A stretch of DNA of 64,000 nucleotides from Pseudomonas nitroreducens NBRC 12694. Its GTDB lineage: Bacteria > Pseudomonadota > Gammaproteobacteria > Pseudomonadales > Pseudomonadaceae. Numbering within the stretch: the first letter of the stretch is position 1; each line of letters starts with the position of its first letter. The stretch lies in the NCBI RefSeq assembly GCF_002091755.1, contig NZ_BDAI01000001.1, positions 682,001 to 746,000 on the forward strand, read 5' to 3'. Positions 28,114-36,873 of the stretch are shown in pieces. The position numbers and the translations under genes were made by a program. The notes below the pieces were generated by a model. It ran no database searches. It saw nothing but the letters and a program-made list of their open reading frames with translations, and was not told where the DNA came from.

Positions 28114-28569
28114 TCACGCGCCAGCGGCCAGGGTGTCCGGGGAGAGCAGAGCGCGGCCGTAACCTTCGATGAACTCCGCTGGCATGCGCTTGGGTTTGCC
28201 GGTGGATAACTCGATGCAGACGAAGGTGGTCTGCGCGCGCAGGAGGGTCAGGGCGTCCGCCGGGCGCACCAACTGGAAGTAGCGGGTCATCTTCAGGCGC
28301 TGGTCTGACTCGACGATCCAGGTCGCCAACTGCAACTGATCACCTTCGTAGGCGGCGGCCAGGTAGTCCACTTCGTGGCGGACCACGGCCATGGCGCGGT
28401 CCAGCCGGCGATACTCGGCCAGGTCCAGCCCGAGTTTCTGCGAATGCCGCCAGGCGCAGCGCTCCAGCCAGCTGACGTACACCGCGTTATTGGCGTGACC
28501 GAGACCGTCGATGTCCTCGGACTTGACCTCGATATCGATGACGAACGGATCGGGTAACCGCCAACTCAT
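28114..28569 (-). CDS. Hotdog-fold acyl-CoA thioesterase
   Basis: This 151-aa 4-hydroxybenzoyl-CoA thioesterase-like protein has the hotdog signature SEDIDGLGHANNAVYVSWLERCAWRH with the catalytic Asp before GLGHANN, and a second half with YEGDQLQLATWI. Substrates of such proteins vary from acyl-CoA to acyl-ACP. Its ATG overlaps the stop of the aldolase gene (ATGA), so the two are translationally coupled, which is an unexpected functional pairing. The frame is open upstream, but that part is the aldolase read out of frame. Confidence 0.88.
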   Translation of the reverse strand: MSWRLPDPFVIDIEVKSEDIDGLGHANNAVYVSWLERCAWRHSQKLGLDLAEYRRLDRAMAVVRHEVDYLAAAYEGDQLQLATWIVESDQRLKMTRYFQLVRPADALTLLRAQTTFVCIELSTGKPKRMPAEFIEGYGRALLSPDTLAAGA

Positions 28570-29216
28570 GAAGCATGCTCCAGGCTTGCAGCCAGCGCGC
28601 GCGCCTCGCTGGCCAATTGGGTGATCTGATCCCAGGCGCGGGCGCGTACCAGGCTGGGCGGTGCGATCCAGGTGCCTCCGACGCAGGCGACATTGGGCAG
28701 GCGCAACACGTTGAGCAGGTTTTCCTGGGTAATCCCGCCGGTCGGGCAGAAGCGGATGCCGGCGAAGGGTGCCTTGAGGCTCTTGAGCATCTTGATCGCG
28801 GCATTGCCGTCGGCGGGGAAGAGCTTCAGCGAGCGATATCCGTACTCCAGCGCCACCAGCACCTCGGAGGGCGTCATCACGCCCGGCAGGAACGGCAGCT
28901 TCGCATCGTCGGCGGCGGCTACCAGGCGCGGCGTGCAACCGGGGCTGACGGCGAACTGGGCGCCGGCATCGCGGGCTTCCTGGAATTGCTCGGTGTGGAT
29001 CAGGGTACCGGCACCGACGATCATCTCCGGCAGCTCGCGGCGGATCTCCGCGACCGCATCCAGCGCCTGCGGCGTGCGCAGGGTCACTTCCAGCACCCGT
29101 ACACCCCCCTCATACAGTGCACGGGCCAGGTCGGCGGCCAGCGCCACATCGTCGATCACCAGCACCGGCATGACAGGGCGTGCCTTCTGCAGTACCCAAT
29201 CCAGCGACAGATTCAT
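28566..29216 (-). CDS. KDPG/KHG-type aldolase, first copy
   Basis: The 216-aa aldolase has the conserved Glu in RVLEVTLRTPQAL, the phosphate loop CPTGGI (FCPTGGITQENL) and the Schiff-base lysine in RSLKLFPAD. It splits 2-keto-3-deoxy-6-phosphogluconate or a related ketoacid into pyruvate and an aldehyde. A second aldolase of this family lies at 52847-53494 in the zwf operon, so this copy may have a different substrate. The chosen ATG gives MNLSLDWVLQKARPVMPVL. An ATG 33 bp upstream adds residues unlike the family. Confidence 0.85.
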   Translation of the reverse strand: MNLSLDWVLQKARPVMPVLVIDDVALAADLARALYEGGVRVLEVTLRTPQALDAVAEIRRELPEMIVGAGTLIHTEQFQEARDAGAQFAVSPGCTPRLVAAADDAKLPFLPGVMTPSEVLVALEYGYRSLKLFPADGNAAIKMLKSLKAPFAGIRFCPTGGITQENLLNVLRLPNVACVGGTWIAPPSLVRARAWDQITQLASEARALAASLEHAS

Positions 29217-29344
29217 GCATTCCCCCCAATCGACCACCCGCGTGCGCAAGACCTCGCGCCCAGGCCGGGGCGGCCGGAAATGCCCGAAAGTCTACGCCAG
29301 CGCGCCGGGCCTGACGACCCGCAAGGGGCCATCACGAAACGAAA

Positions 29345-29365
29345 ACGGCGGCCTGTAGCCGCCGT
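29345..29365 (-). terminator. Terminator after the hydrolase gene
   Basis: ACGGCGGC (29345-29352) pairs with GCCGCCGT (29358-29365) around a 5-nt loop. On the minus strand it is followed by TTTCGTTTCG. It closes the tetR-hydrolase transcript. Confidence 0.75.
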
Positions 29366-29384
29366 CATCACCAGGGTGAATGAC

Positions 29385-30224
29385 TCAGGAAACCAGGGCC
29401 AGGGGCAGCGGCTCCTCGACCGCTTCCAGCAACTCGAGGATCGCGTCGATGACGGCTGCGTCCGCCATCACCCGGTGATGTCCGCCAGCGGGCAGGCGCA
29501 GCAGCCGGCTTTGCGGCCAGGCTTCATGGATGGCCACCGCCTCGCTCACGCGCACGTAGCGGTCATCCTCGGCGTGAACCACCAGGCCAGGAAAGTCCAG
29601 CTGATAGCGCGCCACATCCAGTTGTCTGGCGGCAATCCCCGCGCGGCTTTCGATCATCCGGATGAAGCGCGAGCGCGCTACCGGCGGCAAGCCGACGACG
29701 CTGGAGAAACCCCGCAGGACGCCGAGCACATTGCTGGGTGCACCGATGGTGACCAGCGTTTCGGTACGCAAGCCCATCTGGGTGGCCAGCAAGGCGCTGG
29801 CGCCGCCCATGGAATGGCCGATCACGGCGCGCAGCGGAGGCAGCTCGCCAGCCGCCTCAAGGAGCGCACGGGCGAACAGCACGATATCCGCTTCCCGACC
29901 GGGCGAGCGCCCATGCGCCGGTCCGTCCAGGGCGATCACGCCATAACCGGCCCCCACCAGATTCTCGATCAGCGTGGCGAACTGGGTCGGCCGCCCTTCC
30001 CAACCGTGCATCAGCAACACAGCCGGCCCTTCTCCCCAGCGCAACGCGGACAAACCAAAGCGCAGGGTCACGCGCTCCGAGCTGGCCAGCAGCGGCAGCT
30101 CCCAGTCACGCGGCGCATGTTCATTAGGCGTCACGAACAGCTCACGCATGCGCCCCGCCGCCCATTGCGGCGCCACGCGCCCCAGGGTGGCATTGATGCC
30201 TCGAACCCAGCTCAGGCTATTCAT
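29385..30224 (-). CDS. Alpha/beta hydrolase
   Basis: The nucleophile elbow is GHSMGG (VIGHSMGGASALLATQ) near residue 140. The oxyanion block is LMHGWEGRPTQF near residue 72. A late Asp (VVHAEDDRYV) and His (GGHHRVMAD) complete the triad. The 279-aa protein is cytosolic by sequence, with unknown substrate. It follows the TetR gene by 14 bp in the same direction, so they form an operon and the hydrolase is the likely regulated function. Confidence 0.9.
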   Translation of the reverse strand: MNSLSWVRGINATLGRVAPQWAAGRMRELFVTPNEHAPRDWELPLLASSERVTLRFGLSALRWGEGPAVLLMHGWEGRPTQFATLIENLVGAGYGVIALDGPAHGRSPGREADIVLFARALLEAAGELPPLRAVIGHSMGGASALLATQMGLRTETLVTIGAPSNVLGVLRGFSSVVGLPPVARSRFIRMIESRAGIAARQLDVARYQLDFPGLVVHAEDDRYVRVSEAVAIHEAWPQSRLLRLPAGGHHRVMADAAVIDAILELLEAVEEPLPLALVS

Positions 30225-30238
30225 TTTTTCGCACCTCC

Positions 30239-30778
30239 TCAGACCACCGCTTTCTTCGCGGCACGCAGGACGCGATCGGACAGGTCGCCGTCGCCCAGGG
30301 CCCGTGCCAGCGCCAAGCCACCAATCATCAGGGCCATGTCGCTGAGCACCGTGTCGATCTCTTCAGGACGCCCGGCCAAAGCCGCGACCATCAATTCCAC
30401 GTGCTCTTCCAGGGTCTGGCGGAAAGCTTCCGGGAGGTTGGCCACCTCGTTGAGCGAACTGGGAATCGGGCAACCCTCCTCCTCGGTATCGCGATGCTTG
30501 CGCGACAGGTAGAACTGCGCCGTCAGCGCGCGGCGCTCTGCGAAGCTCAACTTCGGATCGAAGCGCTTGAGCCCTTCGCGACGCTTGGCAAGCAGTTCGC
30601 GGAAGGCTTCCAGCATCAGCGCATCCTTGCTCTCGAAGTGCGAATAGAAACCGCCCACCGTCAGCCCCGCCGCCGACATCACCTCGCCCACGCTCGGGCC
30701 GACCGGGCCACGCTGCAGCAGCGCGCTGGTGGCGGCAGAGAGGATGCGTTCGCGGGTCTGGGCTTTCTTGTCGCTCAT
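30239..30778 (-). CDS. TetR-family repressor
   Basis: Residues 8-55 form the TetR DNA-binding domain (RERILSAATSALLQRGPVGPSVGEVMSAAGLTVGGFYSHFESK, read in parts). The C-terminal ligand domain has CPIPSSLNEVAN and resembles the group with YsiA/AcrR-like C-domains. The 179-aa length is slightly short but ordinary. Two overlapping inverted repeats lie within 50 bp upstream of its start, which fits autorepression together with the hydrolase gene. Confidence 0.9.
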   Translation of the reverse strand: MSDKKAQTRERILSAATSALLQRGPVGPSVGEVMSAAGLTVGGFYSHFESKDALMLEAFRELLAKRREGLKRFDPKLSFAERRALTAQFYLSRKHRDTEEEGCPIPSSLNEVANLPEAFRQTLEEHVELMVAALAGRPEEIDTVLSDMALMIGGLALARALGDGDLSDRVLRAAKKAVV

Positions 30779-30797
30779 GGCGGGCCTCCGGCTGAAA

Positions 30798-30827
30798 TAT
30801 TATGGATAGAATATTATTCACATAATA
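30798..30827. promoter_or_regulatory. Candidate TetR operator
   Basis: TATTATG (30798-30804) and CATAATA (30821-30827) form an outer inverted repeat. A tighter GAATA-T-TATTC palindrome sits inside at 30809-30819. It is AT-rich and 20 bp before the tetR start, so it probably overlaps the promoter. Confidence 0.55.
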
Positions 30828-30893
30828 AAAATCGGCAAGCAGAAGTTGCGACCGCCGGTCGGGAGAAATTTTTCGGAGAGGGATAAAAACAAA

Positions 30894-30920
30894 AGGGCCA
30901 CTGAAAGTCTCAGTGGCCCT
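30894..30920 (-). terminator. Terminator of the tRNA operon
   Basis: AGGGCCACTGA (30894-30904) pairs with TCAGTGGCCCT (30910-30920), an 11-bp stem. On the minus strand it runs into TTTTGTTTTT. It lies 25 bp past the last tRNA. Confidence 0.9.
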
Positions 30921-30944
30921 ATAGGCATCGCAGAGCGATAAAAA

Positions 30945-31020
30945 TGGCGTCCCCTAGGGGACTCGAACCCCTGTTACCGCCGTGAAAGGGCGGTGTCCTA
31001 GGCCACTAGACGAAGGGGAC
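30945..31020 (-). tRNA. tRNA-Glu (anticodon TTC), copy 2
   Basis: The 76-nt cloverleaf has encoded CCA, acceptor GTCCCCT/AGGGGAC, anticodon loop CTTTCAC and T-loop GGTTCGAACC. It is identical to the copy at 31199-31274. It is the last gene of the four-tRNA operon. Confidence 0.98.
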
Positions 31021-31078
31021 ATATCCTTCGAAGAAACCCACCAGGCGGTGGATTCTGGCTTCATCCCGTATGGGAATT

Positions 31079-31154
<76 letters not shown>

Positions 31155-31198
31155 AGATGACTCTGGCTGACGACGCGAACGCATCGTCGCTGGAATAG

Positions 31199-31274
31199 TG
31201 GCGTCCCCTAGGGGACTCGAACCCCTGTTACCGCCGTGAAAGGGCGGTGTCCTAGGCCACTAGACGAAGGGGAC
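31199..31274 (-). tRNA. tRNA-Glu (anticodon TTC), copy 1
   Basis: It is identical in sequence to 30945-31020, with encoded CCA. It is separated from the flanking tRNA-Ala genes by spacers of 52 and 44 nt that do not resemble the other spacers. Confidence 0.98.
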
Positions 31275-31326
31275 GCAAAACCTTCGATTTCAGCTCCGCT
31301 CGGACAAACGAAGCTTACTGGTAATT

Positions 31327-31402
<76 letters not shown>

Positions 31403-31468
31403 AAAGTACCGCTGGATCTACCGTTCCGCTTCGCTCTGTCAGTTCAGTTCGTCGCTGGAACGGGGCGC

Positions 31469-31497
31469 ATCTTAGGGGCGAGGCGAACCCCTGTCAA
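31469..31497 (-). promoter_or_regulatory. Strong sigma-70 promoter of the tRNA operon
   Basis: On the minus strand a perfect TTGACA (31492-31497), a 17-base spacer and TAAGAT (31469-31474) are followed by GCGCC. This GC-rich start region resembles the discriminator of stringently controlled stable-RNA promoters. Confidence 0.85.
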
Positions 31498-31632
31498 CAA
31501 CATTTTTTCAGATTTCTTATTTTTTTCTCCCACAGAACAATCACTTAAGTGACCACCGCGGTTTCCGGCCGGCGAAATCCGCGGCTCGCCTGCCCTCCCC
31601 CGGTACGTCCGCAATCAACGACGCCGGTGTGA

Positions 31633-31667
31633 AAAAAGGCCGGAGCTTTGCAGCGTCCGGCCTTTTT
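31633..31667 (-). terminator. Terminator of gltX
   Basis: AAAAAGGCCGGA pairs with TCCGGCCTTTTT across a loop of about 11 nt, 17 bp past the gltX stop. It has T-runs on both strands. The rest of 31403-31683 holds the tRNA promoter and no gene. Confidence 0.9.
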
Positions 31668-31683
31668 CAGTGGAGGAAAGAAC

Positions 31684-33168
31684 TCAGGAGCCGATGGCGT
31701 CGCGAATCTTTTCCCACTCCTTGGCTTCTTTCTTCGACGCACCACCCAGCAGTTCCAGGGCCTGGCGCAGGCGATAGCGCGACAGGTCGGCGCCGAGGAT
31801 TTCCATGGCGTCGAGCACCGACACCGAACTGGCCTGACCGGTGATGGCCGGGAACATCAGCGGCATCACGTCACGCAGCTTGAGACCCAGGTGTTCGGCC
31901 ACCGCCTGGATGGTCGCGGTGATGCGATCCTTTTCCCACTGGCGCAGCGCTTCGAGCTTCCACAGGACCAGTTGCAGCACCTGGCGAACCTGGGTGGCAT
32001 CGAGTTTCTTGTGCTCGAATAGCTTGGCGTCCAGCGGCACGCCGCCGCTGAAGAAGAAACCGGCCAGCGGAGCGATCTGGCTGAAGTTCTCCACGCGGCC
32101 TTGCACGTGCGGGGCGATCTTCATCAGGTACTCGGGGTTGAGCGCCCACTTCTGCACTTCCTTCGCGAAGTCCTCGACGGACAGCTCGCGGATCCACTGG
32201 CCGTTCAGCCAGGAGAGCTTCTCGATATCGAAGATCGGCCCGCCCAGCGACACGCGGGACAGGTCGAAATGCTCGATCATCTCCGCCAGGCTGAACTTCT
32301 CGCGCTCGTCAGGCATGGACCAGCCCATGCGGCCGAGGTAGTTCAGCAGCGCCTGGGGCAGCAGGCCCATGCGCTCGTAGAAGGTGATGGAGGTAGGATT
32401 CTTGCGCTTGGACAGCTTGCTCTTGTCCGGGTTGCGCAGCAGCGGCATGTAGCACAGCACCGGCTGTTCCCAGCCGAAGTACTCGTAGAGCTTGATCAGC
32501 TTGGGCGCCGAAGGCAGCCACTCTTCGCCGCGCAGGACGTGGGTGATGCCCATCAGGTGGTCGTCGACCACGTTGGCGAGGAAGTACGTGGGCAGGCCGT
32601 CGGCCTTCATCAGCACCTGCATGTCCATGCGGTCCCACGGGATTTCCACGTCGCCACGGAGCATGTCCGGCACCACGCAGACGCCCTCGGTCGGCACCTT
32701 CATGCGCACCACGTGGGACTCACCGGCGGCGATGCGCTTGGCCGATTCCTCTTTCGGGATGTGCATGCAATGGCCGTCGTAGCGCGGGGTTTCCTTGCGC
32801 GCCTGCTGCTCGGCACGCAGCGCGTCGAGGCGCTCGGAGGAGCAGAAGCAGGGGAAGGCGTGGCCCTTGTCGACCAGCTCGTCGCTGTACTGCTTATAGA
32901 TGGCGCCGCGCTCGCTCTGCCGATACGGGCCGTGCGGGCCGCCGACGTCCGGGCCCTCATCCCACTCGATACCCAGCCAGCGCAGTGCGTCGAAGATCTG
33001 CTGTTCCGACTCGCGGGTCGAACGCACCTGGTCGGTGTCCTCGATACGCAGGATGAACTGACCGCCGTGCTGGCGGGCGAAGCAGAGGTTGAACAGCGCG
33101 ATATACGCGGTGCCGACGTGCGGGTCACCGGTGGGAGACGGCGCGATACGGGTGCGGACTGTGGTCAT
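31684..33168 (-). CDS. gltX: Glutamyl-tRNA synthetase
   Basis: GltX charges tRNA-Glu. The class I HIGH box appears as PSPTGDPHVGTAY near residue 10, and the KMSKS box as KLSKRKNPTS near 240-250. RIEDTDQVRS lies near residue 43, and the helical anticodon-binding domain fills the C-terminus. The 494-aa length is normal. It sits next to two tRNA-Glu genes, as in P. aeruginosa. The start at MTTVRTRIAPSPTG was preferred over an ATG 57 bp upstream, which lies before the conserved beginning. Confidence 0.97.
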   Translation of the reverse strand: MTTVRTRIAPSPTGDPHVGTAYIALFNLCFARQHGGQFILRIEDTDQVRSTRESEQQIFDALRWLGIEWDEGPDVGGPHGPYRQSERGAIYKQYSDELVDKGHAFPCFCSSERLDALRAEQQARKETPRYDGHCMHIPKEESAKRIAAGESHVVRMKVPTEGVCVVPDMLRGDVEIPWDRMDMQVLMKADGLPTYFLANVVDDHLMGITHVLRGEEWLPSAPKLIKLYEYFGWEQPVLCYMPLLRNPDKSKLSKRKNPTSITFYERMGLLPQALLNYLGRMGWSMPDEREKFSLAEMIEHFDLSRVSLGGPIFDIEKLSWLNGQWIRELSVEDFAKEVQKWALNPEYLMKIAPHVQGRVENFSQIAPLAGFFFSGGVPLDAKLFEHKKLDATQVRQVLQLVLWKLEALRQWEKDRITATIQAVAEHLGLKLRDVMPLMFPAITGQASSVSVLDAMEILGADLSRYRLRQALELLGGASKKEAKEWEKIRDAIGS

Positions 33169-33229
33169 GAAGGCTCTCGTGTGCAGCAATTCTTCGTGTG
33201 AAGCGGACAGCGCGCGACGGCGCACGCGC

Positions 33230-34150
33230 TCATGGGTGCGATGGTATCAGGCGGGCCGCCTTCGGCTCCAGCCAGCGACCGGGATCGATGGGCAGGTTGT
33301 TGATCAGGAAGTCGAGGAAGGCCTTCACCTTCATCGCCTGGAAGCGCCGCGACGGGTACACCGCGTACAACTCGCCCACCGGCAGCTGGATCTGCGGTAA
33401 CACCCGGACCAGACGCCCGCTGGCCAGCTCCTCGTCGACGATGAGTTCCGGCAGCGAGGCGATTCCCGCCCCCGCCAGCACGGTTTCGCGGGCGAAGGTG
33501 ATGTTGTTGCAGGACAGCACCCGGTGGCACGGCACGGTTTCCCCGCGCAGTGGCCAGTAGCGCTGGGAGTCGGCCTGCAACAGCACGGCGCGGTGGCCGG
33601 CGAGCTCCTCGACGGTCTCGGGGCGGCCGTGCAGCTCCAGGTAATCCGGGCTGGCGCACAGGCAGCGGTTGGTGGTGAGCATGCGCCGGGCGATCAGCGT
33701 CGAGTCTTCCGGCTGGCCGACCATGATGACGATGTCCACGCCCTCCTCCAGCGGATCGACGTTGCGCGAGGTCAGCTCGACCTCGGCGGTGATCTGTGGA
33801 TAAAGGTTCATGAAATCGCCCAGCACCTTGGCCAGGTACATCTGGCCGAACTCGATGGGCGCGGTGATTCGCAACAATCCCGAAGGCGCCTGCTGCAACT
33901 GCATCACCGCCTGCTCCGCCTCAGCGAAGTCGTGCATGATCTGCCGGCAGCGGTCGTAGTAGGCCTGACCCACTTCGGTCAGGCGCAGCTTGCGGGTGGT
34001 GCGGTTGATCAGGCGCACGCCCAGGCGCTCCTCCAGCAGCGCGATACGCCGGCTCACCGTCGACTTCTGCATGCCCAGGCTGTGCGCGGCCTGGGTGAAA
34101 CTGTGCAGCTCCACGACGCGGGTGAAGATCAGCGCATCATCCAGCCCCAT
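33230..34150 (-). CDS. LysR-family regulator divergent from emrAB
   Basis: The N-terminal winged helix is AAHSLGMQKSTVSRRIALLEERLGVRLINRTTRKL (read in parts). The 306-aa remainder is an effector domain of the CrgA/DsdC-like subgroup (SGLLRITAPIEFG). The gene is divergent from the EmrAB efflux operon across 109 bp, so it is the likely regulator. The inducer is unknown. Confidence 0.9.
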   Translation of the reverse strand: MGLDDALIFTRVVELHSFTQAAHSLGMQKSTVSRRIALLEERLGVRLINRTTRKLRLTEVGQAYYDRCRQIMHDFAEAEQAVMQLQQAPSGLLRITAPIEFGQMYLAKVLGDFMNLYPQITAEVELTSRNVDPLEEGVDIVIMVGQPEDSTLIARRMLTTNRCLCASPDYLELHGRPETVEELAGHRAVLLQADSQRYWPLRGETVPCHRVLSCNNITFARETVLAGAGIASLPELIVDEELASGRLVRVLPQIQLPVGELYAVYPSRRFQAMKVKAFLDFLINNLPIDPGRWLEPKAARLIPSHP

Positions 34151-34219
34151 GATTGTTCCCTATAAGCAACAAAGTTTCCGAAGTGTAGCGGCTACGTGCT
34201 GCCACGGAACACTGTTACA

Positions 34220-34241
34220 TTGGCAAACATTTTTTGGCCAA
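34220..34241. promoter_or_regulatory. Inverted repeat in the lysR-emrA intergenic region
   Basis: TTGGC (34220-34224) and GCCAA (34237-34241) are separated by 12 bases, 19 bp before the emrA start. It is a possible LysR contact site, but the arms are short. Confidence 0.35.
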
Positions 34242-34259
34242 CCAAACGCTCGTTTACCT

Positions 34260-35294
34260 ATGCCCGCACAATTACAACGCCGCCTGACCGTGTTCTTCGT
34301 CATCCTCGCCGTGGTCGCCCTCGCCTTCCTGGCGCGCTGGTACTTCATCGGCCGCTTCGTCGAGACCACCGACAACGCCTACGTGCAGGGCGAGATCACC
34401 CGCATTGCCAGCCAGCTCGGCGCCCGCGTCGACGAGGTACTGGTGCAGGACAACCAGCACGTGGAGAAAGGTCAGTTGCTGGTGAAGCTGGAAGCTGCTG
34501 ATTTCCAGCTCGCCCTGGACCGCGCCAAGGCCACCCTGGCCACCCGCGAGGCGGAGCTGGAGCAGGCGCGCAGCAAGCTCAAGGGCCAGACCAGCATGAT
34601 CGCCGCCAGCGCGGCCGACGTGAACGCCAGCCAGGCCACCCTCGGCCGCACCGAAGTCGATCTCGGCCGCGCCCAGGCGCTGCGCAAGCCCGGCTACGTG
34701 TCGGAAGAACGCGTCACCACCCTGGCCGCCGACTCCAACGTCGCCCGCTCCCAGGTGGCCAAGGCCCAGGCCGACCTGCAGGCCCAGCGCGTACAGCGCG
34801 AAACCCTGGGCACCGATGTCCAGCGCCTGCAGGCGCAGATCGAAAGCGCCCGCGCCGACATCACCCAGGCCGAGATCAACCTCGCCCGCACCGAAATCCA
34901 CGCGCCGGTCAGCGGCCTGGTCGGCCAGCGCGGCGCCCGTGTCGGCCAGTACGTGCAGGTTGGCAGCCAGTTGCTGTCGCTGGTGCCGGACGACGGCATC
35001 TGGGTCCAGGCCAACTTCAAGGAAACCCAGATCGGCAAGATGCGCCCCGGCCAGACCGCCAGGCTGGTGTTCGACTCCTTCCCCGACCAGCCCATCGAAG
35101 GCCAGGTACAGAGCCTGTTCGCCGCCTCCGGCGCGCAGTTCAGCCTGCTGCCGCCGGACAACGCCACCGGCAACTTCACCAAGGTGGTGCAGCGCATTCC
35201 GGTCAAGATCACCTTCGCCGACGACAACCCGCTGAAGGGCCTGATCCGCCCAGGCATGTCCGTCGAGGCCGAGGTCGAGCTGCGTGTCCGCTGA
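34260..35294 (+). CDS. emrA: EmrA-type membrane-fusion protein of a multidrug pump
   Basis: This 344-aa periplasmic adaptor has an N-terminal membrane helix at residues 9-28 (VFFVILAVVALAFLARW), the lipoyl-like half-motif FVETTDNAYVQGEI, a long coiled-coil hairpin at about 85-200, and the second half-motif IHAPVSGLVGQRGARVGQ. It links the inner-membrane EmrB to an outer-membrane channel that is not encoded here. The start is the ATG after CGTTTACCT. Reading upstream from an earlier ATG gives sequence antisense to the lysR gene. Confidence 0.93.
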   Translation: MPAQLQRRLTVFFVILAVVALAFLARWYFIGRFVETTDNAYVQGEITRIASQLGARVDEVLVQDNQHVEKGQLLVKLEAADFQLALDRAKATLATREAELEQARSKLKGQTSMIAASAADVNASQATLGRTEVDLGRAQALRKPGYVSEERVTTLAADSNVARSQVAKAQADLQAQRVQRETLGTDVQRLQAQIESARADITQAEINLARTEIHAPVSGLVGQRGARVGQYVQVGSQLLSLVPDDGIWVQANFKETQIGKMRPGQTARLVFDSFPDQPIEGQVQSLFAASGAQFSLLPPDNATGNFTKVVQRIPVKITFADDNPLKGLIRPGMSVEAEVELRVR

Positions 35295-36843
35295 TGCCCT
35301 GGTGCGGCCAGTCGGGGAGCCGACCCGCCGCGACTGGATCGCCGTGTTCAGCGCCATGCTCGGCGCGTTCATGGCGGTCCTCGACATCCAGATCACCAAC
35401 TCCTCGCTGAAGGATATCCAGGGAGCGCTGGCCGCCACCCTGGAAGAAGGCTCGTGGATTTCCACCTCCTACCTGGTGGCGGAAATCATCATGATCCCGC
35501 TCACTGCCTGGCTGGTGCAGTTGCTCTCGGCGCGCCGGCTGGCGTGGATGATCTCGGTCGGCTTCCTGTTCTCCTCGCTGCTCTGCTCGTTCGCCTGGAA
35601 CCTGGAGAGCATGATCGTGTTCCGCGCCATGCAGGGCTTCACCGGCGGCGCGCTGATCCCGCTGGCCTTTACCCTGGCGCTGATCAAGCTGCCGGAACAC
35701 CACCGTCCCAAGGGCATGGCGCTGTTCGCCATCACCGCTACCTTCGCGCCCTCCATCGGGCCAACCCTGGGCGGCTGGCTGACTGAGAACTTCGGCTGGG
35801 AGTACATCTTCTACATCAACATCCCGCCGGGCCTGTTGATGATCGCCGGCCTGCTCTACGGCCTGGAGAAGAAGCCGCCGCACTGGGAGCTGCTGAAAAG
35901 CACCGACTACGCCGGCATCGTCACCATGGCCATCGGTCTGGGCTGCCTGCAGGTGTTCCTGGAAGAAGGCCACCGCAAGGACTGGCTGGAATCGAACCTG
36001 ATCGTCAGCTTGGGCAGCATTGCCCTGGTCAGCCTGATTCTGTTCGTGATTCTGCAGACCTCGCGGCCCAACCCGCTGATCAACCTGGGCATCCTGCGCA
36101 ACCGCAACTTCGGCCTGTCGAGTATTTCCAGCATCGGCCTGGGGATGGGGCTGTACGGTTCGATCTACGTGCTACCGCTGTATCTCGCGCAGATCCAGGG
36201 CTACAACGCCATGCAGATCGGCGAGGTGATCATGTGGATGGGCGTGCCGCAGCTGTTCCTCATCCCGCTGATCCCCAAGCTGATGAAGATCATCGAGCCG
36301 CGCCTGCTCTGCGCCATGGGCTTCGGCCTGTTCGGCATGGCGAGCTTCTTCTCCGGCGTGCTCAACCCGGACTTCGCCGGCCCGCAGTTCAATCAGATCC
36401 AGCTGTTGCGCGCCCTTGGCCAGCCGATGGTGATGGTCACCATCTCGCTGATCGCCACCGTCTATCTGCAACCGCAGGACGCCGGTTCGGCCTCCAGCCT
36501 GTTCAACATCCTGCGCAACCTCGGCGGCGCCATCGGCATCGCGCTGCTGGCAACCCTGCTGGATAGCCGCGCCAAGGTCTATTACGACTACCTGCGTGAA
36601 GCGGTGGTGCCGGTGAACGGTGCAGTGGACGAGCGCCTGGCGCAGCTGACCTCGCAACTGGGAACGCAGCAGGCGGCGCTGGGCAAGATCAGCGAGATCG
36701 TCCACCAGCAGGCGGCGATCATGGCCTACAACGATGCCTTCCATGCCATTGGCATTGTGCTGGCAGTCAGCATGGTGGCAGTGTTGCTGACGCGCCCGCT
36801 GCCGGCGGGCGTGGGTTCTGGAGCTGCGGCCGGGGCGCACTGA
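35284..36843 (+). CDS. emrB: EmrB-type MFS multidrug exporter (14 helices)
   Basis: The 519-aa DHA2 transporter has about 14 membrane helices. Motifs include LDIQITNSSLKDIQGAL in helix 1, GPTLGGWLTENFGWEYIFYINIPPG (read in parts) in the helix 5-6 region, and RPNPLINLGILRNRNF in the middle loop. It pumps hydrophobic drugs or acids out using protons. It starts with GTG and overlaps the emrA end by 11 bp, so the pair is translationally coupled. Confidence 0.94.
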   Translation: MSADALVRPVGEPTRRDWIAVFSAMLGAFMAVLDIQITNSSLKDIQGALAATLEEGSWISTSYLVAEIIMIPLTAWLVQLLSARRLAWMISVGFLFSSLLCSFAWNLESMIVFRAMQGFTGGALIPLAFTLALIKLPEHHRPKGMALFAITATFAPSIGPTLGGWLTENFGWEYIFYINIPPGLLMIAGLLYGLEKKPPHWELLKSTDYAGIVTMAIGLGCLQVFLEEGHRKDWLESNLIVSLGSIALVSLILFVILQTSRPNPLINLGILRNRNFGLSSISSIGLGMGLYGSIYVLPLYLAQIQGYNAMQIGEVIMWMGVPQLFLIPLIPKLMKIIEPRLLCAMGFGLFGMASFFSGVLNPDFAGPQFNQIQLLRALGQPMVMVTISLIATVYLQPQDAGSASSLFNILRNLGGAIGIALLATLLDSRAKVYYDYLREAVVPVNGAVDERLAQLTSQLGTQQAALGKISEIVHQQAAIMAYNDAFHAIGIVLAVSMVAVLLTRPLPAGVGSGAAAGAH

Positions 36844-36873
36844 GTCCCAAGCCTCGCTCCTACAAAGAGTCGA

